From Planosporangium thailandense (GTDB lineage Bacteria > Actinomycetota > Actinomycetes > Mycobacteriales > Micromonosporaceae), in NCBI RefSeq assembly GCF_011947195.1, contig NZ_JAATVY010000011.1, forward strand, positions 1 to 64,000: DNA of 64,000 nucleotides, given 5' to 3'. A program made the position numbers and the translations under genes. The notes under the pieces were generated by a model, which saw only the letters and a program-made list of their open reading frames with translations, did not search any database and was not told the DNA's origin. The number at the start of each line of letters is the position of its first letter. Position 1 is the first letter of the stretch. Of the stretch, positions 6,827 through 14,755 are shown in pieces.

Positions 6827-8989
6827 TCAGGTGGCCGGGTACACGGTGCCGCTGTGTGGGGTGGCGTCGATGTTCCATCGCGTGCCGAATGCCGTCAGCC
6901 CGGTGATCTGGACGTGGCCGGTGGATTCGTAGTAGTCCGGGTTGATGGTGAGCCGGCCGTCGTGGGGCTCGACACCGAGCAGCGCGCGGCTGATCAGCAG
7001 TGGCGCCCCCGAGGCCCAGGCCTGGGGGTCGCAGGCGGTCGGGTAGGTGATGGGGATGTGGGTGTCGGCGCGAGGGTAGCCGCAGATGGCTTCCGGCAGG
7101 CGCTGCCCGAAGTGGTCCGCCGCCTCGGTGATGGCCCGCGACAGGCGCTTGACCTGCTCGCGGTAGCCGTAGCGGGCCAGGCCGGCAATGATGATGGAGT
7201 TGTCGTGCGGCCAGACCGTGCCGCGGTGGTAGCCGATCGGGTTGTACCCGCCGTCGGTGGTGGCCATGGTGCGTACGCCCCAGCCGGAGAACAGCTGCTC
7301 GGACATGAGCTGGTCGACGACGACGGCGGCGCGGTCGTCGGGGATGATGCCCGACCACAGCAGGTGGCCCATGTTCGAGGTCATCGCGTCGATGCGGCGT
7401 TTGTCGCCGTCGAGGCCGAGAGCGTAGTAGCCGCCCCGGGCGTCGAGCCAGAAGTCGGCGTTGAACCTGTCCCGCAACCGGGCGGCCTCGCCGCGCAGCC
7501 GGCGGGCGAGCGTGCGGTTGTCGAGCGGGCCGTCGGCGAGTTCGGCCATGCGCAGCTTGGCGTCGTAGACGTAGCCCTGGATCTCGCAGGTGGCGATCGG
7601 CAGCGGTGGCATGCCGCCGTCGGCGTACAGCACCCCGTCCCACGAGTCGCGCCAGCACTGGTTACCCAGGCCTTCCGGGGAGTGGGTCTGGTACTCGACG
7701 AAGCAGTCGCCGTCGCGGTCGCCGTAGTGGTCGATCCACTCCATCGCGGCCATCGCGTTGCCGTACAGCTGCTGGACCAGCTTGTCGTCGCCGGTCCAGC
7801 GCCAGTACTCCGACAGCAGGATCAGCCACAGCGGGGTGGCGTCCGCGCTGCCGTAGTACGGGTTGTGCGGGCGCAGCCCGAGCTTGGTCAGCTCGCCGGT
7901 GCGCACCTCGTGCAGGATCTTGCCCGGCTCCTCGTCGTTCATGTCGTTGCGCCGGGTGCCCTGGTAGTCGGCGAGGGCGATCAGTGCGCCGCGGGCGAGG
8001 TCCGGGCCGAACATCAACGTCTGGTAGGCGGTGAAGATCGTGTCACGACCGAATATCGTCAGGAACCAGGGAAGACCGGCAGCCGGCAGCAGCACGTCTT
8101 CACCGCCGACCCGCATCGTGATCCGCAGCGCGGTCAGGTCGCGTACCGCCTGGGCGCGCATCTGCTCGATCTGGCGGTCGTCGCTGGTGAACCGGGCGAG
8201 GCGATCCCGCCAGGCGGTTACCGGGTCGGGTGACATGGTCATGGCCGGATGAGGGTGGTACACCGGCGCGGTGATCTCGTCGTCGGCGGTCGGCAGCGGC
8301 ACGTACAGGTCACACATCCAGGTGGTGCCCGCCGGCAGCTCCACCTCCCACACCATGCTGTCGCCGTCGATGCGGTCGGCCGCCGGCACCGCGCGTACCT
8401 CGGTGGCCGCGCTGAAGATGTCATAGCGGTAGGAAAAGCACAGCCGGGAGCCGTCGCGGGCGTGGGAGCGGCGGATGCGCGACGATCGGTCGCCCACCTG
8501 CGCTTTGATCTCGAACAGGTCGGCGAAGTCGCTGCCGGCGGCCAGCCGGACGGCCACGTGCAGGTCCTGGTTGTCGTGGTTGGTCATCTCGATGCGCTCG
8601 CCGAACCCGCCGTCGATCATGCGCCGACGGCCCACCCCGAGCGCGTTCGCGGGCAGCCCGGGCAGCGCCGGGTTGGTCAGGTAGAAGGTGGCCTGGCAGT
8701 GCGTGGGCAGGTCGGTGTCCAGCTCCAGCAGGCGGGCGCCGTTGACCGTGAGCACCCACTCGTCGAGGTAGCGGGTGTCGGCGTGCACCAGGCCGCCGAC
8801 GGAACCTTTCGGGATGTCGCCGACCGCGTCGGAGTACATGAACGTCCGACCGTTGAGTACCGCGAGGGCGCCGCACCCCAGCTCCGGCGGCAAGTTCCGC
8901 AGATCCGACTCGAGCCGGCACATCCGGTCGGCTGAACCCGGGTACGGATCGGCCGGCGTCGCCCGCCGCGTCCGTGTTCGCTCCGGCAT
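6827..8989 (-). CDS. Glycogen-debranching-type glycosidase (amylo-alpha-1,6-glucosidase family)
   Basis: A 720-residue protein with an N-terminal beta-sandwich of the glycogen-debranching N-terminal (GDE_N_bis-like) type, followed by an (alpha/alpha)6 catalytic barrel related to GH63/GH15 and archaeal debranching enzymes. Visible blocks include LPWFLTIFGRDTIF, the QCWRDSWDGVLYADG segment and the late GYNPIGYHRGTVWPHDNSII, typical of this barrel. The predicted role is hydrolysis of alpha-glucan branch or terminal glucose residues in glycogen or trehalose-type reserves; the exact bond is not provable here. The start was set at ATG 8989, preceded by GGAAAGGG, dropping 16 residues from the longest frame. 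It converges on the alcohol dehydrogenase. Two imperfect DosR-like or palindromic elements lie upstream (9075-9090, 9112-9128). No signal peptide, so a cytoplasmic role. Confidence 0.85.
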   Translation of the reverse strand: MPERTRTRRATPADPYPGSADRMCRLESDLRNLPPELGCGALAVLNGRTFMYSDAVGDIPKGSVGGLVHADTRYLDEWVLTVNGARLLELDTDLPTHCQATFYLTNPALPGLPANALGVGRRRMIDGGFGERIEMTNHDNQDLHVAVRLAAGSDFADLFEIKAQVGDRSSRIRRSHARDGSRLCFSYRYDIFSAATEVRAVPAADRIDGDSMVWEVELPAGTTWMCDLYVPLPTADDEITAPVYHPHPAMTMSPDPVTAWRDRLARFTSDDRQIEQMRAQAVRDLTALRITMRVGGEDVLLPAAGLPWFLTIFGRDTIFTAYQTLMFGPDLARGALIALADYQGTRRNDMNDEEPGKILHEVRTGELTKLGLRPHNPYYGSADATPLWLILLSEYWRWTGDDKLVQQLYGNAMAAMEWIDHYGDRDGDCFVEYQTHSPEGLGNQCWRDSWDGVLYADGGMPPLPIATCEIQGYVYDAKLRMAELADGPLDNRTLARRLRGEAARLRDRFNADFWLDARGGYYALGLDGDKRRIDAMTSNMGHLLWSGIIPDDRAAVVVDQLMSEQLFSGWGVRTMATTDGGYNPIGYHRGTVWPHDNSIIIAGLARYGYREQVKRLSRAITEAADHFGQRLPEAICGYPRADTHIPITYPTACDPQAWASGAPLLISRALLGVEPHDGRLTINPDYYESTGHVQITGLTAFGTRWNIDATPHSGTVYPAT

Positions 8990-9074
8990 TACGGCGCCCT
9001 TTCCTACAACCGGCCGCCTGCCCGACGCGGTGGTCATAGCGGCTGAACAGGCACTCAGCTACCGGTTCCTGAAC

Positions 9075-9128
9075 GGGTCCGAAGGATGCCACCGACCCCG
9101 ACGACCCGCCCTCACCCGAAAGGGGTGA
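9075..9128 (-). promoter_or_regulatory. Candidate operators upstream of the debranching-enzyme gene
   Basis: Two elements: GGGTCCGAAGGATGCC (9075-9090), whose CCGAAGG core is the reverse complement of the CCTTCGG centre of the local DosR-like boxes, and a perfect inverted repeat TCACCC-GAAAG-GGGTGA (9112-9128). They lie 86-140 bp upstream of the gene start. The first would extend the DosR-like set to reserve-glucan use; both are less well conserved than the three main boxes. Confidence 0.35.
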
Positions 9129-9220
9129 AACACCCTGGAAGGCGAGTGGGTGACCGGGGCAGGCGCTGGCCCCCGGGCCCCGCGCCAGCAGACCCGTACC
9201 CGCGGCCAGCCTCCGCTCCG

Positions 9221-9535
9221 TCAGTGATACAGCTTGAGCCCGACGACCCCGGCGACCACCAGCAGCAGGGACAGGACCCGCGGGAGGCTCGCCGACTCCC
9301 CGAGGAACAGCATGCCGACAATGGCTGTGCCTGCCGCGCCGATGCCGACCCACACCGCGTAGCCGGTGCCGACCGGGATGGTGCGCAGGGCGTAGCCGAG
9401 GCCGACCATGCTCATGACCAGGGCGACGAGGAAGACCGCCGAGGGGAGCGGACGGGTGAAGCCGGCTGCCTTGCTGAGCGCCACGGCCCAGACCGACTCC
9501 AGCACTCCGGACAGGACGAGAACCAACCACGACAT
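9221..9535 (-). CDS. SMR-family guanidinium exporter (SugE/Gdx)
   Basis: A 104-residue, four-helix small multidrug resistance protein. Glu13 in the first helix (GVLESVWAVALSKAAGF) is the proton/substrate-binding residue, and this WAVALSK segment is the signature of the SugE/Gdx branch rather than EmrE. Gdx proteins work as dual-topology dimers exchanging guanidinium for protons. The assignment is strongly supported by the guanidine-III riboswitch in its leader (9556-9598), which would turn on synthesis when guanidine accumulates. The start at 9535 has GAAGGTGA (9546-9553) about 10 nt upstream. It could serve detoxification of guanidine arising from guanidino compounds; the neighbouring creatine module makes that thematically sensible, though creatinase itself releases urea. 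Confidence 0.93.
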   Translation of the reverse strand: MSWLVLVLSGVLESVWAVALSKAAGFTRPLPSAVFLVALVMSMVGLGYALRTIPVGTGYAVWVGIGAAGTAIVGMLFLGESASLPRVLSLLLVVAGVVGLKLYH

Positions 9536-9555
9536 GATGATCGAGTCACCTTCGA

Positions 9556-9598
9556 CACGGTCGTCTTAGCTGGCCGGGTACGACACGCACTCGTCCGG
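9556..9598 (-). promoter_or_regulatory. Guanidine-III riboswitch (ykkC-III class)
   Basis: Read on the minus strand from 9598, the RNA begins CCGGACGAGTGCG, continues GTCGTACCCGGCCAG and then AAGACGACCG. This follows the published ykkC-III consensus almost base for base: GGACGAG with a GTGCG-type segment, the invariant GUACCCGG, CAG, and AAGACG. The aptamer is a compact pseudoknot that binds guanidinium. Its 3' end is 2 nt from the Shine-Dalgarno of the exporter gene and 20 nt from its start codon, so ligand binding probably controls access to the ribosome-binding site. Basis: direct sequence match to a known class plus the matching downstream gene. Confidence 0.9.
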
Positions 9599-9669
9599 GA
9601 TGTCCGCGACTGCGGCATCGGGTACAGGTTAGCCGCCCTCCTGTGCGATACGCCGGCGGCTGCGGTACA

Positions 9670-11208
9670 TCACGATCGTCCGTTCAGCCGCGCGGTGTCG
9701 ACCACGCCGCTGATGTACAGACGAGCGGCCAGGTGGACGGAGGCGGCTCGTGGGGTTCCCGTCGGATCCCCGCCCAGCGCTTCGAAGGCGCGTGTCAGTC
9801 GCTGGTAGAGCGCCTGACGATGAAGATGAAGTTGGCGGGCGGCTTCGGTCTTGCTGCACCCGGTACGGAAGTAGGCTTCGAGCGTCGTCACCAGGGTCTT
9901 GGCCCGGTCCGGCCCGAGGGCGAGCACCCCTCCCAGATGGTCCTCGACGAAGTCGCGCAACACCGCTGTCGGGCCGACTCGTTCCAGGAGCGTTTCCACG
10001 CCGACCGCCTCGGCGTCGACGACCCGCTCCGGCCAGGCGAACTCGTCGGCCAGCGACAGGCACCGCTGCGCCTCGGCGAGGGTGTGCGCGAGCCGATGGA
10101 GTCCCTGCACGATCGGACCTACTCCCAGCCGGACACGTCCGGACAGGCTGGGGTCGTTCAGGTCGGTGATCAGGCGGGCCCGGTCGGTGCGGCTGAGGAC
10201 GACGATGCCGACGAGCTCGCCGTCCACCACGTTGGTGAACACCCTGCGTTTGCGCCGCCGAAGGATCGCGTCCACCGTGCCGATGCCCCGGACATCGCCC
10301 GAGCTCTGCGCCACCACGCCCACCGCCGACGCGGAGTCCGCGAGGCGGAGAGCGTGCGCCATGCGGGTCACCCGCTCCGGGTCCGGCTGCGGAGCGCGGA
10401 GCAGTCGTAACAGCTCGCGTACGGCCCGGTCTTCCGGCGGTACGACGCCGGTGCGGATGAGGGCGAGACCGAAGGCCTCCGGTGCGCGGTCCAGGGCGGC
10501 ATCGAGAACCGTCGGGTCGGTGTCGGCGCCCGGTTTGACGACCAGACGGGCGATTCTCATCCCGTGTGCGATCACCGGCACCGACCAGCCGCCGCTCTCC
10601 GCGAGCAGCCTCCCCGCATTCTCCGGGTCCGGCTCCGGACTGGTCGAGCCGAGCACGCGCCCGGCCCCGTCGAGCAGTAGCGCATCGCAGGCCAGGGCCC
10701 GAGCCAGGACATCGAGGAGCTCCTGTGGCCCGCCGCCGCGCATCAGCTCACCGGAGAGGGCGTGCAGGAGCGAGTCCGCGGCGCGCAGCCTTCGGACCGA
10801 ATCGTTGATCAGCGCGCCGTTGATGTCCTCGGTGACAGCCACGAACGGAACCACGCGCTGCAGTTCGATCACCGGAAACCGCAGCGCAGCCGCCTCGGCG
10901 ATCAGCTCAGCGGGTATCCCGGGGAGGTGTGAACCGGTCTCGATCGCCACTCCGGTGACGCCTCGAGCGGCCAGTTCGCGTACGTACTGCCGGCGACGGG
11001 ACTGATCGCAGGAGGCGAGCACCACACCGCCGGTCAGGAGCAGTTCGCCACCCTGCAGCAGCGGCGCGATCTCAAGGACCTCGCTGGAGTGCACCCAGCG
11101 TACGAATTGTCCCAGTGACTCATCGCCTGTCCGGACCACGGGATCGGCCGGCGCCAGACTCGGGTGTGACAGCACCTCGCGCAGCGACATCATCCGACAT
11201 TCCGTCAC
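9670..11208 (-). CDS. PucR-family transcriptional regulator
   Basis: A 512-residue regulator with the PucR N-terminal domain (LREVLSHPSLAPADPVVRTG through the LLLTGGVVL block, residues 9-130), a middle GGDEF-like/CdaR domain and a C-terminal helix-turn-helix of the PucR type (YFRTGCSKTEAARQLHLHRQ, about residues 455-474). PucR proteins usually activate purine-ring or other nitrogen-heterocycle catabolism in response to an intermediate. It is divergent from an NCS1 permease and a PuuE-like hydrolase, which are its likely targets. The -10 hexamer TATACT (minus strand, 11228-11223) lies 15 nt upstream of the ATG, and an inverted repeat ACCTAG-N10-CTAGGT (11239-11260) is a candidate site. An alternative ATG lies at 11193. 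Confidence 0.88.
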   Translation of the reverse strand: MTECRMMSLREVLSHPSLAPADPVVRTGDESLGQFVRWVHSSEVLEIAPLLQGGELLLTGGVVLASCDQSRRRQYVRELAARGVTGVAIETGSHLPGIPAELIAEAAALRFPVIELQRVVPFVAVTEDINGALINDSVRRLRAADSLLHALSGELMRGGGPQELLDVLARALACDALLLDGAGRVLGSTSPEPDPENAGRLLAESGGWSVPVIAHGMRIARLVVKPGADTDPTVLDAALDRAPEAFGLALIRTGVVPPEDRAVRELLRLLRAPQPDPERVTRMAHALRLADSASAVGVVAQSSGDVRGIGTVDAILRRRKRRVFTNVVDGELVGIVVLSRTDRARLITDLNDPSLSGRVRLGVGPIVQGLHRLAHTLAEAQRCLSLADEFAWPERVVDAEAVGVETLLERVGPTAVLRDFVEDHLGGVLALGPDRAKTLVTTLEAYFRTGCSKTEAARQLHLHRQALYQRLTRAFEALGGDPTGTPRAASVHLAARLYISGVVDTARLNGRS

Positions 11209-11238
11209 CTTCAGGCGGCCAAAGTATAGACAGATTGT

Positions 11239-11260
11239 ACCTAGTAAACGTGTGCTAGGT
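11239..11260. promoter_or_regulatory. Inverted repeat in the pucR / NCS1-permease divergent promoter
   Basis: ACCTAG, 10 nt, CTAGGT: a perfect 6-bp dyad spaced about two helical half-turns, centred between the divergent PucR-type regulator and the permease. It lies just upstream of the regulator's TATACT -10 element. It is the best candidate for the PucR binding site, inferred from position and symmetry alone. Confidence 0.45.
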
Positions 11261-11307
11261 CACTGATGCTTGCGGGAACTTCGCTCCCTACCCAAGGAGG
11301 CCGGCAG

Positions 11308-12795
11308 ATGGCCAACACCGGAGTCGATACGCAGCACGTCAATATGCACGATGTCGAGCAGGTTCTGCAGCCGATTCCCGAAGAGGCGCGCACCCACCGG
11401 GTCTCCGGCCAGTTCTGGATCTGGGCGGGCGCCAACATCGCCCCGGTCAACTGGGTGCTCGGTGCGCTCGGCGTCAGCCTCGGGCTCGGATTGAGCGACA
11501 CCCTCATCGCCCTCGTCGCGGGCAACGTCGTCGGCATGGCGTTGTTCGGGCTGTTCGTGCTGATGGGCCAGCGTACGGGCGTCACCGGGATGGTGCTGTC
11601 CCGGGCCGCGTTCGGACGGCGGGGCAACTACCTTCCGGCGGGCATCCAGGCGACCCTGGCCATCGGCTGGTGCGCGGTCAACACCTGGGTCATCCTCGAT
11701 CTCGTCATGGCGCTGCTCGGGAAGCTGGGCATCGTCGACGCCTCGGCGCGCAACCTGGGCGCGCGGATACTCGTCGCCGCCCTGATCATGGGCGTGCAGG
11801 TGGCGATCTCCTGGTTCGGCTACCGCTCCATCGCCGCGTTCGAGCGATGGACGGTACCTCCCACGATCGTCGTTCTGATCGGTATGTCGGTGGTGGCATG
11901 GTTCCACCTCCACCTCAACTGGTCCTACGCTGGGCCGCCCGGTCATGTCCTGCACGGCAGTGCCCGATTCGCCGCGATCTCTGCCGTGATGACCGTGATC
12001 GGGATCGGCTGGGGCATCACCTGGTTCCCCTACGCCGCGGACTATTCCCGCTTCGTCAGTCGCGCGGTACCCGGCCGGAAGCTCTACCTCGCCAGCGTCC
12101 TCGGCCAGTTCCTCCCGGTCGTATGGCTGGGTTTGCTGGGCGCCAGCCTGGCGACCACGAACGGATCCGTCGACCCCGGCAAACTGATCGTCGACAACTA
12201 CGGCGCGCTCGCCCTCCCGGTGCTGTTCCTGGTGATCCACGGTCCGATCGCCACCAACGTCCTCAACATCTACACGTTCTCCGTTGCCGCCCAGGCGCTC
12301 GACATCAAGGTCAAGCGGCGGGGGTTGAACCTGTTCGTCGGCGTGTTCGCCTTCCTCGCGGTGATCGCGTTCCTGTTCGCGCAGAACCTGGGCACCGTGC
12401 TGGACACCTGGCTCGGCGGGATCGTCGCCTGGATCTCCTCCTGGGGCGCGATCATGCTCGTGCACTACTACCGCGTCGAACGCCGCAAGATTCAGGCTGA
12501 CCGTCTGTTCGACCCGGTCGGCAGCAGGCGACTGCCTGACGTCAACTGGTCCACGATGCTCTGCTTCGCGGCAGGAATCTTCGCCACCTGGGTCTTCATG
12601 TACGGGGCGACCGGGGCGTTACAGGGCTTCGCAGCCCGGGCCTTCGGCGGCGTCGATCTGTCCTGGCTCGTCGGCGGCGGGGTGGCCGGGGCCTGCTACG
12701 CCGTACTCGGCCCGAAGGCGCATCGCCAGTACGAGCAGGCGACCGAGGCCCCGTCCCTGCAGCCACTTCCGCTCGACGCCATTCAGGAGGCATGA
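11308..12795 (+). CDS. NCS1-family nucleobase/cyclic-amide permease
   Basis: A 495-residue, about 12-helix transporter of the nucleobase:cation symporter-1 family (cytosine, uracil, allantoin, hydantoin permeases). The N-terminal FWIWAGANIAPVNWVLGALG and the GMVLSRAAFGRRGNYLPAGIQ block are characteristic. The start was put at ATG 11308 because AAGGAGG lies 9 nt upstream, trimming 14 residues. It is followed within 1 bp by the PuuE-like hydrolase, so uptake and hydrolysis are coupled. In this setting (divergent PucR regulator, downstream creatine degradation) the substrate may be a cyclic guanidino or imide compound such as creatinine, N-methylhydantoin or allantoin; this is inference. Confidence 0.9.
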   Translation: MANTGVDTQHVNMHDVEQVLQPIPEEARTHRVSGQFWIWAGANIAPVNWVLGALGVSLGLGLSDTLIALVAGNVVGMALFGLFVLMGQRTGVTGMVLSRAAFGRRGNYLPAGIQATLAIGWCAVNTWVILDLVMALLGKLGIVDASARNLGARILVAALIMGVQVAISWFGYRSIAAFERWTVPPTIVVLIGMSVVAWFHLHLNWSYAGPPGHVLHGSARFAAISAVMTVIGIGWGITWFPYAADYSRFVSRAVPGRKLYLASVLGQFLPVVWLGLLGASLATTNGSVDPGKLIVDNYGALALPVLFLVIHGPIATNVLNIYTFSVAAQALDIKVKRRGLNLFVGVFAFLAVIAFLFAQNLGTVLDTWLGGIVAWISSWGAIMLVHYYRVERRKIQADRLFDPVGSRRLPDVNWSTMLCFAAGIFATWVFMYGATGALQGFAARAFGGVDLSWLVGGGVAGACYAVLGPKAHRQYEQATEAPSLQPLPLDAIQEA

Positions 12796-12796
12796 G

Positions 12797-13744
12797 ATGA
12801 CCGAACAAGGCGCCCGTACACCTTTCCAGCTGTTCAGCTGGCCGCACGGTTACCGGGCCGCCGCCGCCTTCACCTTCGATGTGGACGCCGAGTCCTGCGT
12901 GCTGTCGCACGATCCGCGCTTGATCCGCCGGATGTCGTTGATGACCCACCAGTCCTACGGGCCGAAGGTCGGCGTACCGCGGCTGCTGCGCATCCTGGAG
13001 CGGCAGAACGTACGCGGCACCTTCTTCGTGCCCGGCTTCACCGCGGAGTGCTACCCCGACACCGTGCGCGCGATCGTCGACGCCGGCCACGAGGTGGCTC
13101 ACCACGGCTACCTGCACGAGCCCATGCAGGGCATCGACGCCACGACAGAGGCCCGCTACATCGACCGCGGGCTCGACGCGCTCGAGCGGGTGGCCGGCGT
13201 TCGCCCGACCGGCTACCGCGCGCCGTGGTGGGAGCTGAACTGGCACTCGCCCAGGCTGCTCGCGGAGCGCGGCTTCCGGTACGACTCCAGCCTGCTGGAC
13301 GGCGACGCACCGTACCGGTTCGCCGTCGACGAGGAGGACGCGAGAACGCTCATCGAGATCCCGGTCGACTGGGCGCTCGATGACTGGGAACAGTACGCGT
13401 TCTACCCCGGATGGACCGGCAGCGGTGTCATCGAGAGCCCGGCGAAGGTCGAGGAGATGTGGACGCTGGAAGCCCGTGCCCATCACAGTGAGAGCGGCTG
13501 CTTCGTCCTGACCAACCATCCGTTCATCTCCGGCCGGCCGTCCAAGGCGGCCGCCCTCGAGCGGCTCATCGAGACCGTCAAGGGGCTCGACGGCATGTGG
13601 GTCACGACGCTCGGTGAGATCGCCGAGCATGCCGAGCGGGTGTGCACCGAGACCGTCGTTCACACCCGGTTCGAGGTTCCCGCCTTCCCGGACGTGGAGA
13701 TCAGGCGGACTCCGAAGGCCCACGACCAGGTGCGTCTTCAGTAG
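12797..13744 (+). CDS. PuuE-like polysaccharide deacetylase-fold hydrolase
   Basis: A 315-residue protein with a NodB homology domain. Metal-site features are the Asp pair in AFTFDVDAE (about residues 28-36), the histidines of AHHGYLHE (about residues 97-104) and the RAPWWE segment. No signal peptide is present, so it is cytoplasmic. That points to the PuuE (allantoinase)/HP0310 branch, which acts on cyclic amides or small substrates, rather than to a secreted chitin or peptidoglycan deacetylase. It starts 1 bp after the NCS1 permease stop. Because creatinase is present nearby and no classic creatininase is visible, this could be the enzyme that opens the imported ring. Allantoinase is the main alternative. 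Two strong hairpins follow the stop. Confidence 0.8.
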   Translation: MTEQGARTPFQLFSWPHGYRAAAAFTFDVDAESCVLSHDPRLIRRMSLMTHQSYGPKVGVPRLLRILERQNVRGTFFVPGFTAECYPDTVRAIVDAGHEVAHHGYLHEPMQGIDATTEARYIDRGLDALERVAGVRPTGYRAPWWELNWHSPRLLAERGFRYDSSLLDGDAPYRFAVDEEDARTLIEIPVDWALDDWEQYAFYPGWTGSGVIESPAKVEEMWTLEARAHHSESGCFVLTNHPFISGRPSKAAALERLIETVKGLDGMWVTTLGEIAEHAERVCTETVVHTRFEVPAFPDVEIRRTPKAHDQVRLQ

Positions 13745-13767
13745 ACCGTCAGTACGAGAGACGAAGA

Positions 13768-13796
13768 GTCCGGCCGCGAACCTGACGCGGCCGGAC
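13768..13796. terminator. Strong hairpin 1 between convergent genes
   Basis: GTCCGGCCGCG, 7-nt loop, CGCGGCCGGAC: a perfect 11-bp GC stem 23 bp past the NodB-fold hydrolase stop. As part of a tandem pair with the hairpin at 13821-13855 it should stop transcription from the left. Confidence 0.75.
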
Positions 13797-13820
13797 GACA
13801 CCCACAGCGGCACCATCTTG

Positions 13821-13855
13821 ACCCCGTCCGTCTCCGCCGAGGATACGGACGGGGT
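13821..13855. terminator. Strong hairpin 2 between convergent genes
   Basis: ACCCCGTCCGT, 13-nt loop, ACGGACGGGGT: a perfect 11-bp stem 33 bp from the IclR gene's stop codon. It can terminate in both directions between the convergent hydrolase and IclR genes. Confidence 0.75.
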
Positions 13856-13888
13856 GTCGCTTCTGCGCGGGATGCCGCCCGTGCGGTA

Positions 13889-14695
13889 CTAGTCGGTCGC
13901 GGCGGCGCCCCCCAGGCGGGCGGTGATCTCCCGCGCCGCTTGGGCGACGGCCTCGCCGATGACCGGGACCTGGTCGGAAGACACGCGGTAGCGCGGGGCG
14001 GACAGCAGTACCGAGGCGACCAACTTCCCGCGGTGGTCCACGACCGGGGCGGCCACGCCGACCTCGTCCAGGGACGTCTCGCCGTAGTTGACGGCGTACC
14101 CGCGGTCGGCCACCTCGCCGAGCCGGACCAGGTAGGCGTCGAGCCCGGCCTGGTCGAGCCCGGGATAGGTGATGGCGCCACTCATCAGGAGACTGCGGGC
14201 GGTGAACTCGTCCTGACCGGCGAGGAACGCCTGGACCGACGCGCTCGCGGCGTCGCGGTAGCGGGTGCCGAGCGGGGTGGTGTGCTTGACCTGGTGGCGG
14301 CTCGGGACCTGCTCGACGCAGACGGCTTCGCTGCCGTCCCACATCATCAGCGCGGCGGTCTCGGCCGTGCGCTGGCTCAGCTCCACCAGGACCGGGTACG
14401 CGACGCGGCGTACGTCGAGATTCGCCAGCAGCGGGCCGGCCAGCGCGATCACACCGAGGCCCAGACGAAAGCGCCGGGTCGCGGGATCACGCTCGACGAG
14501 CTCCTCGGTCTCGAGGAACGCGAGGATCCGAGACACGGTGCTCTTGTGGAGGCCGACCTTGCTTGCGATCTCGGACACGCCCTGCAGGGGCTCCTCCACG
14601 GTGAAGGAGCGGAGCACGGCCAGGCCGTTCTGGAGCGCGGACATCGCGCGGGATTCGCGGCCCGCGTCGTCAGTGTTCTTCGAATTCGGCGTCAT
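13889..14695 (-). CDS. IclR-family transcriptional regulator
   Basis: A 268-residue regulator with an N-terminal winged helix (LQGVSEIASKVGLHKSTVSRILAFLE, about residues 37-62) and the C-terminal effector domain, ending in a segment around VVDHRGKLVASVLLSAP. IclR proteins are typically repressors released by a small catabolic metabolite. It lies downstream of creatinase on the same strand, separated by a perfect palindrome, and is the nearest regulator to the creatinase/glyA divergent promoter, which is full of TTGC-based dyads. It is therefore the likely controller of creatine and sarcosine breakdown. No clear Shine-Dalgarno precedes ATG 14695; a later ATG at 14644 is also possible. Confidence 0.87.
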   Translation of the reverse strand: MTPNSKNTDDAGRESRAMSALQNGLAVLRSFTVEEPLQGVSEIASKVGLHKSTVSRILAFLETEELVERDPATRRFRLGLGVIALAGPLLANLDVRRVAYPVLVELSQRTAETAALMMWDGSEAVCVEQVPSRHQVKHTTPLGTRYRDAASASVQAFLAGQDEFTARSLLMSGAITYPGLDQAGLDAYLVRLGEVADRGYAVNYGETSLDEVGVAAPVVDHRGKLVASVLLSAPRYRVSSDQVPVIGEAVAQAAREITARLGGAAATD

Positions 14696-14712
14696 CGTCG
14701 ATCATTCTGGCT

Positions 14713-14752
14713 GATCGGGGGGCACGGCAGCATGCTGCCGTGCCCCCCGATC
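14713..14752. terminator. Perfect 40-nt palindrome between creatinase and the IclR gene
   Basis: Two 20-nt arms beginning GATCGGGGGGCACGG and ending CCGTGCCCCCCGATC are exactly self-complementary with no spacer. It begins 3 bp past the creatinase stop and ends 18 bp before the IclR start. It is probably the creatinase terminator. Because both genes are read in the same direction it may also throttle read-through into the regulator gene. Confidence 0.8.
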
Positions 14753-14755
14753 GCG

